From Anaeromyxobacter dehalogenans (lineage in GTDB: Bacteria; Myxococcota_A; UBA9042; DTJE01), in NCBI GenBank assembly GCA_020722625.1, contig DYKK01000178.1:1-6844 (forward strand): 6,844 nucleotides of DNA, in the 5' to 3' direction. Position 1 is the stretch's first letter. Every line of letters starts with the position of its first letter. The position numbers were made by a program, and so were the translations under genes. Under the pieces are notes generated by a model that ran no database searches, was not told the DNA's origin, and was given only the letters and a program-made list of their open reading frames with translations. This document shows positions 1 to 5,793 of this stretch, piece by piece.

Positions 1-62
<62 letters not shown>

Positions 63-113
63 CCGCTCGTCGCCCCGCGGCCGTTGACCCTTGATCCGAA
101 ACCCGGACGGACG

Positions 114-1508
114 ATGGCCCGCATCCTCGTCATCGAAGACGACTCGTCCCTCCGCCAGGTGCTCGAGATGTTCCTGCGCAAGACGGGTCATGAGGTGGTC
201 AGTGCGTCCTCGGCCGAAGAGGGCCTCCGGTTCGTGGGCGACAACGAATTCGACCTGGTCTTGACGGACCTGAAACTCGGGCGGCAGAGCGGGCTCGACG
301 TGTTGTCCAGGGTCAAGGCATCGGCCCCCGAGTGCGAGGTCATCGTGATGACGGCGTACTCGACGGTCGAGACCGCGATCGAGGCCATGCGGCGCGGGGC
401 CTTCGATTACGTGGGCAAGCCGTTCAAACTGGACGAGATCAGCATCACCATCGAGAAGGCCCTCGAACGGCGCGCGCTGTCCCTCGAGAACATCCGCCTG
501 CGGCGCGAGCTGTCCGGGCGCTACCGCTTCGACCAGATCGTGGGCAAGACCGCCCGGATGCGCCAGGTCTTCGATACGGTGGCCCGGGTGGCCGCGACGA
601 GGACGTCCGTCCTGATCACGGGCGAGAGCGGGACGGGGAAGGAACTGGTCGCCCGGGCCATCCACTTCAACTCGCCGCGGAAGGACGGCCCGTTCGTGGT
701 GGTCAACTGCGGGGCCATTCCGGACACCCTGATGGAATCCGAGATGTTCGGGCACGTGCGCGGCGCCTTCACCGGGGCCCACACGACGCGGCACGGGCTC
801 CTGGAGTCGGCGCAAGGCGGCACGGTCTTCCTGGACGAGATCGGCGAGGTCTCGCTGCCGATGCAGGTGAAACTGCTGCGTTTCTTGCAAGAGCACACGA
901 TCCGTCTGGTGGGCGGGACTCAGGAGGTCAAGGTGGACGTCCGGGTCGTGGCGGCCACCAACAAGGACCTGCACCAGGAGGTCAAGGCCGGCCGGTTCCG
1001 CGAGGACCTGTTCTACCGCCTGAACGTGATCCGCATCCACCTGCCCCCGCTGCGGGAGCGCGCCGAGGACATCCCGTATCTTGCTCAGCACTTTGTGGAG
1101 AAGTTCTGCCGGGAGATCGGCCGCGAGCCGCTCGTCATCGCGCCGGACGTGATGGAGAGGCTGAAGGCCCTGCGCTACCCCGGGAACGTGCGGGAGCTCG
1201 AGAACATCCTCGAACATGCGGTGACCTTCGGGCGCGGCCGGACCATCGAGATGGACGCCTTGCCCGAGCACGTCCGCCAGACCCGTCTGGATACCCTGAG
1301 CCCGTTGGAGGACGTGACCCAGGTCCCCGAGGAGGGGCTGGACCTGGAGGCGCGGCTGGAGGACATCGAGCGGCGGATCCTGTTGAACGCCCTGCGGCGC
1401 GCAGGCGGGGTCCGCAAGGACGCGGCGACGCTCCTGGGAATCACCTTCCGGTCCATGAGGTACAAACTGGCGAAGTACGGCCTGGGGCCCCCGTTGGAGG
1501 AGGAGTGA
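114..1508 (+). CDS. Sigma-54-dependent response regulator, NtrC/PilR type
   Basis: This is a 464-residue two-component activator that, when phosphorylated, should remodel sigma-54 RNA polymerase at -24/-12 promoters. The receiver domain (about 3-120) has the acidic pair D9/D10, phospho-acceptor D52, T80 and K102. The AAA+ domain (about 142-365) has Walker A GESGTGKE (170-177), the sigma-54 contact loop GAFTGA (217-222), Walker B with D241/E242, and the sensor II motif GNVRELEN (357-364). A Fis-type helix-turn-helix covers about 417-456. Its ending FRSMRYKLAKYGL resembles PilR-type proteins more than NtrC itself. The ATG at 114 is chosen because the receiver fold starts immediately; the frame stays open upstream into the tRNA, and that extension cannot be real. 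The ribosome site is weak (GGACGG, 105-110). All catalytic residues are intact. No sensor kinase gene is adjacent in the window. The exact target genes are unknown, and PilR orthology is a likeness only. Confidence 0.93.
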   Translation: MARILVIEDDSSLRQVLEMFLRKTGHEVVSASSAEEGLRFVGDNEFDLVLTDLKLGRQSGLDVLSRVKASAPECEVIVMTAYSTVETAIEAMRRGAFDYVGKPFKLDEISITIEKALERRALSLENIRLRRELSGRYRFDQIVGKTARMRQVFDTVARVAATRTSVLITGESGTGKELVARAIHFNSPRKDGPFVVVNCGAIPDTLMESEMFGHVRGAFTGAHTTRHGLLESAQGGTVFLDEIGEVSLPMQVKLLRFLQEHTIRLVGGTQEVKVDVRVVAATNKDLHQEVKAGRFREDLFYRLNVIRIHLPPLRERAEDIPYLAQHFVEKFCREIGREPLVIAPDVMERLKALRYPGNVRELENILEHAVTFGRGRTIEMDALPEHVRQTRLDTLSPLEDVTQVPEEGLDLEARLEDIERRILLNALRRAGGVRKDAATLLGITFRSMRYKLAKYGLGPPLEEE

Positions 1509-1543
1509 GCGGCAGGGTTCCTTCGGGCGCGGGCTCGGGCGCT

Positions 1544-1552
1544 GGAGAAGGG
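1544..1552 (+). promoter_or_regulatory. Ribosome binding site for the GH57 gene
   Basis: The purine run GGAGAAGGG precedes ATG 1558. AAGGG ends five bases before the ATG, which is good Shine-Dalgarno spacing. An in-frame GTG at 1552 overlaps this run and would add only two residues, so the ATG at 1558 is preferred. Confidence 0.55.
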
Positions 1553-1557
1553 TGAGG

Positions 1558-3699
1558 ATGGCGAAGAAGATCCACGTCGCATTCTTGTGGCACATGCACC
1601 AGCCCCCGTACGAGGACCCGACGACGGGCCTGTTTCTGCTGCCGTGGGCCTACCTGCACGCCACGAAGGACTACGGGGACATGGCGGCGCTCGTGGCCCG
1701 GCACCCCCGGATGAGGGCGAACTTCAATGTGACCCTCTCGCTGATGGAGCAGGTCTCGCGGTACGCGGACGGGTCCGCGCGCGACCAGACCCTTGAGGTG
1801 ATGGCCCAGGACCCCGCGACCCTGGACGCGGCGAGCCGCGAGTTCCTGCTTCGGACGTGCTTCGACGGCTGCCCGGAGCCGCTGATCGCCCGATTCCCGC
1901 GGTACCGGCAGCTGGACGACTTCTACCGGGCGAACCGGGACGCGAGCGCGGCCGCGTCCGCCTTTCCTCCCGAGGAGTTCCTCGATCTGACCACGCTGTT
2001 CCTGCTGGCCTGGTGCGGGCCGATTCTCCAGGGGGACGAGGGGGTCCAGGCCCTGATCCGGAAGGGACGCGGTTTCACGGAGGCCGACCGCGAGGCCCTG
2101 CTCGAACGAAGCCGGCTCCACCTCCGGAACATCGGGTCCCTGTACACGGACCTGGCCGCGAGCGGGCGAGTCGAGATGTCCACGAGCCCCTACTACCACC
2201 CGCTGATGCCCCTCCTGGTGACGAGCGCGTCGGCCCTGGAGGCCGATCCAGGCGTCGTGCTGCCGGGCGTGCGGTTCGTGGCCCCGGAGGAGGCCGAGCG
2301 GCAACTGGACCTGGCGATCGAGGCCTTCGAGGGGCTCTTCGGGACCCGGCCGGCCGGGATGTGGCCTCCGGAGGGGGCGATCTCGGATGGGGTCGTCCGG
2401 ATGATGGCCTCGCGGGGCCTGCGCTGGATCGCCTCGGACGAGGAGGTCCTGCGGCGCACGTTCGGAGGGGACCTGACCCCCGACGAACGGCTGTACCCCG
2501 TCCGCTTCAACGGGATGGCCGTCTTCTTCCGGAACCGGGCCCTGTCGGACGACATCGGGTTCGTCTATAGCCGCTGGCCGAACGACCGGTCGGTCGCCCA
2601 CTTCATGCAGCGGCTGGAGGATCTCGCCCGGGAGGCCCCGGACGACCAGGGGATCGTCCTGATCGCCATGGACGGGGAGAACGCGTGGGAGTTCTACCCG
2701 GACGGGGGCTATCCGTTCCTGGACGCCCTCTACGGGGCGATCGAGGAGTCGGATTTCGTGGAGCCGATCACCCTGTCCGCCTACCTGGAGCGGTACGGGG
2801 CCCGCGAGGAGGTCCCGCAGGTGGCGACCGGGTCGTGGGTGGACGGGAACCTGAACACCTGGATCGGGGACCCGGTCAAGAACCGGGCGTGGGAGGCCCT
2901 GGCCGCGGCCTACCAGGTGGTCCGCGACCTCCCCGAGCGGGCGTGCAAGGTCCATGGGGGTCCGGAAAACGGCGCGGGCTGTCCCCTGCTGCGGGCCGAG
3001 GCCTCGGACTGGTTCTGGTGGTTCGGCAAGGGGCACGCCTCGGTCCACAAGCGGGAATTCGATTACCTGTTCCGCCAGAACCTGCGGGCCGTGTATCGGC
3101 GGGTCGGGATCGCGCCACCCGAGTCGCTCGACGGGCCGCTGAACGAGGACGTCCGAGGTCTGGACGTCCGGGCCCCGACGGCCACCATCCAGCCGAGGAT
3201 CACGGGGTTCCGGGATTCCTATTACAAGTGGGTCGGGGCCGGGGTGTGCGAGTTCAGCCACGGGGCCATCCATCGGCTGCGCCCGGTCCTCGCGTCGGTC
3301 CACTTCGGCTTTGACCGGGAGCGTGTCTATTTCCGGTGCGACGGGTTCGAACCCCTGAGGGAGTTCCTGGAAGGGGATGGCTTCGTCCGCCTGCACTTCG
3401 TGCGGCCCGAGGAGGTGACGCTCGTGGTCCGGGGGTGTCCCCACGGCTGCGTGGTCGAGCGGCTGGCCGGGGAACACCCCGCCGGATTGGTGGAGGGGGC
3501 CGAGGTCGCGGTGAACGAGGTCCTGGAAGCGGCGATTCCGGTCGGGGTCTTCGGGGTGGACCGGCGGGCGCCGTTCGCGGTGGAGTTTTTCGTGGTCCTG
3601 GGGAAGGGCGGCCTCGAGGAGGAGCGATTCCCGTGGGATTCGCTGATCGAGTTCATGTTCGACCCGGAGACCTTCGAATCGAAGAACTGGTTTGTCTAG
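1558..3699 (+). CDS. Glycoside hydrolase family 57 protein (alpha-amylase/glucanotransferase type)
   Basis: This 713-residue protein probably cleaves or transfers alpha-1,4 or alpha-1,6 glucan chains such as glycogen, starch or maltodextrins. The GH57 signatures appear in order: HMHQP at residues 12-16; GMWPPEGAIS, whose E272 fits the catalytic nucleophile; IAMDGENAWE, whose D372 fits the acid/base; and the conserved segment DWFWWFGKGH starting near residue 484. From about residue 545 a C-terminal region containing GFRDSYYKWVGAG and HFGFD leads into a likely beta-rich accessory domain, as in other long COG1449-type GH57 proteins. There is no signal peptide, because the N-terminus goes straight into the first catalytic strand (KKIHVAFLWHMHQ), so a cytoplasmic location is inferred. 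The gene lies 49 bases after the regulator and 30 bases before the GalT-like gene. Family specificity (amylase, amylopullulanase, branching or 4-alpha-glucanotransferase) cannot be fixed from sequence alone. Both catalytic residues are present. Confidence 0.92.
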   Translation: MAKKIHVAFLWHMHQPPYEDPTTGLFLLPWAYLHATKDYGDMAALVARHPRMRANFNVTLSLMEQVSRYADGSARDQTLEVMAQDPATLDAASREFLLRTCFDGCPEPLIARFPRYRQLDDFYRANRDASAAASAFPPEEFLDLTTLFLLAWCGPILQGDEGVQALIRKGRGFTEADREALLERSRLHLRNIGSLYTDLAASGRVEMSTSPYYHPLMPLLVTSASALEADPGVVLPGVRFVAPEEAERQLDLAIEAFEGLFGTRPAGMWPPEGAISDGVVRMMASRGLRWIASDEEVLRRTFGGDLTPDERLYPVRFNGMAVFFRNRALSDDIGFVYSRWPNDRSVAHFMQRLEDLAREAPDDQGIVLIAMDGENAWEFYPDGGYPFLDALYGAIEESDFVEPITLSAYLERYGAREEVPQVATGSWVDGNLNTWIGDPVKNRAWEALAAAYQVVRDLPERACKVHGGPENGAGCPLLRAEASDWFWWFGKGHASVHKREFDYLFRQNLRAVYRRVGIAPPESLDGPLNEDVRGLDVRAPTATIQPRITGFRDSYYKWVGAGVCEFSHGAIHRLRPVLASVHFGFDRERVYFRCDGFEPLREFLEGDGFVRLHFVRPEEVTLVVRGCPHGCVVERLAGEHPAGLVEGAEVAVNEVLEAAIPVGVFGVDRRAPFAVEFFVVLGKGGLEEERFPWDSLIEFMFDPETFESKNWFV

Positions 3700-3717
3700 T
3701 GTTGATATGAAATATTG

Positions 3718-3723
3718 AAGAGG
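3718..3723 (+). promoter_or_regulatory. Ribosome binding site fixing the GalT-like start
   Basis: AAGAGG lies six bases before ATG 3730. An in-frame TTG at 3715 would start on top of this site, so the ATG is the better start. The protein then begins MPELRHDP, as GalT proteins usually do. Confidence 0.6.
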
Positions 3724-3729
3724 CTTTCG

Positions 3730-4755
3730 ATGCCAGAATTGCGACATGATCCCATCCAGAAACGCTGGGTGATCATCGCGACCGAGAGGGCCCGGCGCCC
3801 GTCCGACTTCCGGATCGAGCGCGACACGGGCGGGGACGGGAAATGCCCCTTCTGCTACGGAAACGAGGGCATGACCCCCCCCGAGATCCGGGTGTTCCGG
3901 GACGGATCGGCTGCGAACGCCCCCGGCTGGAAGGTGCGCGTGGTCCCCAACAAGTTCCCGGCGTTGCGGATCGAGGGGGACCTGGACCGGGCCGCCGCGG
4001 GGCAGTACGACCGGATGAACGGGATCGGGGCCCACGAGGTCATCATCGAGACCCCGCACCACGACAAGGACCTCCCCGACCTGTCGCTCGACGAGATCGC
4101 CCTGGTCCTCTCCATGTACCGCGACCGGATCATGGACCTGCGCAACGACCCGCGTTTTCGATACGTGCTCGTATTCCGCAACCGGGGCTCGGCGGCCGGG
4201 GCGTCGCTCGCGCACCCGCACTCGCAGTTGATCGCCACCCCCGTGACGCCCCGGACGGTCGCCATCGAACTCGAAAGCGCCCGCGAACACTACACGGCCA
4301 AGGAGCGGTGCATCTTCTGCGACATCATCGCCCAGGAACTCGCGACGCACTCGAGGGTCGTGGCCGCGGACGCGGACTTTGTGTCCTGGTGCCCGTACGC
4401 CTCGCGCTTCCCGTTCGAGGTGACGCTGGCCCCGAGGCGTCACGAGCACGACTTCGGGGTCCTGGACGACCAGGCCCTTGCCCGCCTGGCCCGGCACCTG
4501 CGGGAGGTCCTGCTGCGCATCAAGCGCAGCCTCGACGACCCGCCGTACAACTACATGCTCCACACGGCCCCGGCGTATCACCTGAAGCCCCGGCGCCCCG
4601 GCTACTGGTCCACCATCGAACTGGACTGGCACTGGCACCTGGAGATCCTCCCGCGCCTGACCAAGATGGCGGGGTTCGAGTGGGGCACCGGCTTCTACAT
4701 CAACCCCACGCCGCCGGAGGACGCGGCCCGGTTCCTGCGGGAAGTGACGGTGTAG
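3730..4755 (+). CDS. galT: Galactose-1-phosphate uridylyltransferase-like HIT-superfamily enzyme
   Basis: This 341-residue protein matches the usual GalT length. GalT swaps UMP between UDP-glucose and galactose-1-phosphate through a uridylylated histidine (Leloir pathway, cytoplasm). The N-terminal segment RHDPIQKRWVIIA is the standard GalT opening. A CPFC metal site lies at 39-42, the active-site motif HPHSQ at 162-166 with nucleophile H164, and a second CIFC pair at 194-197. Further conserved GalT elements are RVVPNKFP (70-77), PYNYMLHTAP, HWHLEILPR and the C-terminal FYINPTPPEDAA. No key residue is missing. The gene follows GH57 by 30 bases. No galK or galE is in the window, and the neighbour is a glucan enzyme, so it could instead be an NDP-glucose phosphorylase or another hexose-1-phosphate nucleotidylyltransferase, as known for some GalT relatives. 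The family call is firm and the exact substrate is less certain. Confidence 0.93.
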   Translation: MPELRHDPIQKRWVIIATERARRPSDFRIERDTGGDGKCPFCYGNEGMTPPEIRVFRDGSAANAPGWKVRVVPNKFPALRIEGDLDRAAAGQYDRMNGIGAHEVIIETPHHDKDLPDLSLDEIALVLSMYRDRIMDLRNDPRFRYVLVFRNRGSAAGASLAHPHSQLIATPVTPRTVAIELESAREHYTAKERCIFCDIIAQELATHSRVVAADADFVSWCPYASRFPFEVTLAPRRHEHDFGVLDDQALARLARHLREVLLRIKRSLDDPPYNYMLHTAPAYHLKPRRPGYWSTIELDWHWHLEILPRLTKMAGFEWGTGFYINPTPPEDAARFLREVTV

Positions 4756-4761
4756 CCCCTG

Positions 4762-4774
4762 GTCTCCGGGAGAC
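4762..4774 (+). promoter_or_regulatory. Hairpin overlapping the ribosome site of the radical SAM gene
   Basis: GTCTCC (4762-4767) and GGAGAC (4769-4774) form a perfect inverted repeat around G4768. In RNA this can fold as a 5-bp stem with a 3-base loop. The GGAG (4769-4772) is the only good Shine-Dalgarno sequence ahead of the GTG starts at 4783-4795, so it would be hidden when folded. The galT stop codon is only six bases before the hairpin, so a terminating ribosome could open it. The pairing is visible in the sequence; the regulatory role is inference. No U-tract follows, so it is not an intrinsic terminator. Confidence 0.4.
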
Positions 4775-4782
4775 GCATCCTC

Positions 4783-4800
4783 GTGGGCGTGGGCGTGGGC
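4783..4800 (+). repeat. Triple GTGGGC repeat at the radical SAM start
   Basis: Three perfect tandem copies of GTGGGC give three in-frame GTG codons (4783, 4789, 4795), any of which could be the start. The peptide is MGVGVG and lies outside the radical SAM fold. Changes in copy number would keep the frame and alter only the spacing to the GGAG at 4769-4772. Confidence 0.6.
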
Positions 4801-5793
4801 GGAACAAGACGCGGAGTCCTCCGCACGGGGACCGGCTTGGACCTCACGGACATCACCGCCCCGCGCCCCGTCCTTCACCTGGACATCAAACTGTCGTACG
4901 CGTGCAACAACCACTGCATCCATTGCGTGGTGGCGGACCAGCGGGCGCGCGCCCTGGCCCGCGGGAGGGACTTCCGGACCACGGCCGAGGTCCTGGCGGA
5001 ACTCGAGGACGCCCGCCGGCGTGGGTTCGGGCTGGTGACCTTCACGGGGGGAGAGCCCACCCTGCGGCGGGACCTGCCGGTGCTCGTGCGGCGGGCCGTG
5101 GCCCTGGGGCTCGCGGTCGGGCTCCAGACCAATGGAAGGGTCCTGTGTTACGCTCCGGCGCGCGAGGCCCTGTGCGGTCTCGGGGTGCGATTCGTGGTCG
5201 CGCTGCACGGGGCCGACGCGGAGGTCCACGACGCGGTGACGCGCGCCCCGGGGTCGTTCGAGCAGACCCTCTCGGCGATGACGGCGCTCGCGTCCCGGGG
5301 GGAGAAGGTGACCGGGAAGGTCGTGATTTCACGCAGGAACAAGGCTTCCTTGCCCGCGATCGCGGATGTCCTGCTCCGCGTGGGCGTGCGTCGCCTGAAC
5401 CTCACGTTTCCCCACGGGCTCGGAAACGCGGCCCGGGACTACCGCGGGGTGGTGCCGAGGCTGTCCGAGGTCCTGCCGCCGCTGCGGGAGGCGGTCGTGC
5501 GGATGGAGCGGGCGGGCGGGGAGGCGGTCACCGAGGCGATCCCCCTGTGCGTGCTCGGGGACCTGGCGCACATCGCGTCCGAAAACCACTACCGGGAGCA
5601 CGTGCGCAGCGAGGTCCGGCAACTGGACCAGGGTCCCCGCGACTGGAGCCGGGACCGGGTCGTGGAGGGCAAGGCCAAGGCGGAGGTCTGCCGGGACTGC
5701 CCGGACGACGACCGGTGCGAGGGGGTGTGGAGGGAGTATCTCGAGACATACGGGGACGAGGAACTTGGACCGGACGGGGGCCGGCATCGGTGA
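4783..5793 (+). CDS. Radical SAM protein with C-terminal auxiliary iron-sulfur cysteines
   Basis: This 336-residue protein should reductively cleave S-adenosylmethionine to start radical chemistry on an unknown substrate. The cluster motif CNNHCIHC (C41, C45, C48; CX3CX2C) binds the 4Fe-4S cluster, and TGGEP (88-92) is the usual SAM-contact motif. The stretch VALHGADAEVHD followed by PGSFEQTL is typical of MoaA/PqqE-like members. Near the end, IPLC (C256) and CRDCPDDDRC (C303, C306, C312), followed by EGVWREYLETYG, form a CX2CX5C cysteine set. This is consistent with one auxiliary cluster (SPASM/twitch-like), because the last cysteine of a full CX2CX5CX3C set is absent. The start is GTG 4783, 4789 or 4795, ten or more bases after GGAG. 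It sits 27 bases after galT and abuts or overlaps the nucleotidyltransferase gene. Substrate and pathway are not recognised. The class is firm; peptide modification is only a hypothesis. Confidence 0.9.
   Translation: MGVGVGGTRRGVLRTGTGLDLTDITAPRPVLHLDIKLSYACNNHCIHCVVADQRARALARGRDFRTTAEVLAELEDARRRGFGLVTFTGGEPTLRRDLPVLVRRAVALGLAVGLQTNGRVLCYAPAREALCGLGVRFVVALHGADAEVHDAVTRAPGSFEQTLSAMTALASRGEKVTGKVVISRRNKASLPAIADVLLRVGVRRLNLTFPHGLGNAARDYRGVVPRLSEVLPPLREAVVRMERAGGEAVTEAIPLCVLGDLAHIASENHYREHVRSEVRQLDQGPRDWSRDRVVEGKAKAEVCRDCPDDDRCEGVWREYLETYGDEELGPDGGRHR

Noticed and set aside
94..106. Small inverted repeat TCCG-AAACC-CGGA between the tRNA and the regulator.
   Set aside because: A 4-bp stem without a T-tract is too weak to call a terminator and is expected by chance in this composition.
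332..1555. A 407-codon plus-strand frame inside the response regulator gene.
   Set aside because: The Arg/Gly/Ala/Pro-rich translation has no domain, and the other frame encodes an intact receiver, AAA+ and helix-turn-helix protein.
1587..1602. TGGCAC followed by ATGCACC, resembling a sigma-54 -24 element.
   Set aside because: There is no TTGCA-like -12 element at the right spacing, and the site encodes the conserved WHMHQP motif of GH57, which explains the bases.
3692..3718. Possible -35/-10 pair TTGTCT and TATTGA before the GalT-like gene.
   Set aside because: The spacing is only 15 bases, both boxes are poor, and the transcript would start almost at the ribosome site. AT-richness alone explains the resemblance.
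1441..5229. A 1262-codon open frame on the minus strand covering three plus-strand genes.
   Set aside because: The GH57, GalT-like and radical SAM genes all lie in the same plus frame (their gaps are 30 and 27 bases), and this antisense frame is exactly in codon phase with them. It stays open simply because these genes avoid TTA, CTA and TCA codons, as expected at this GC. Its product is low-complexity (R, P, G, V, H, D, Q rich) with no recognisable domain.
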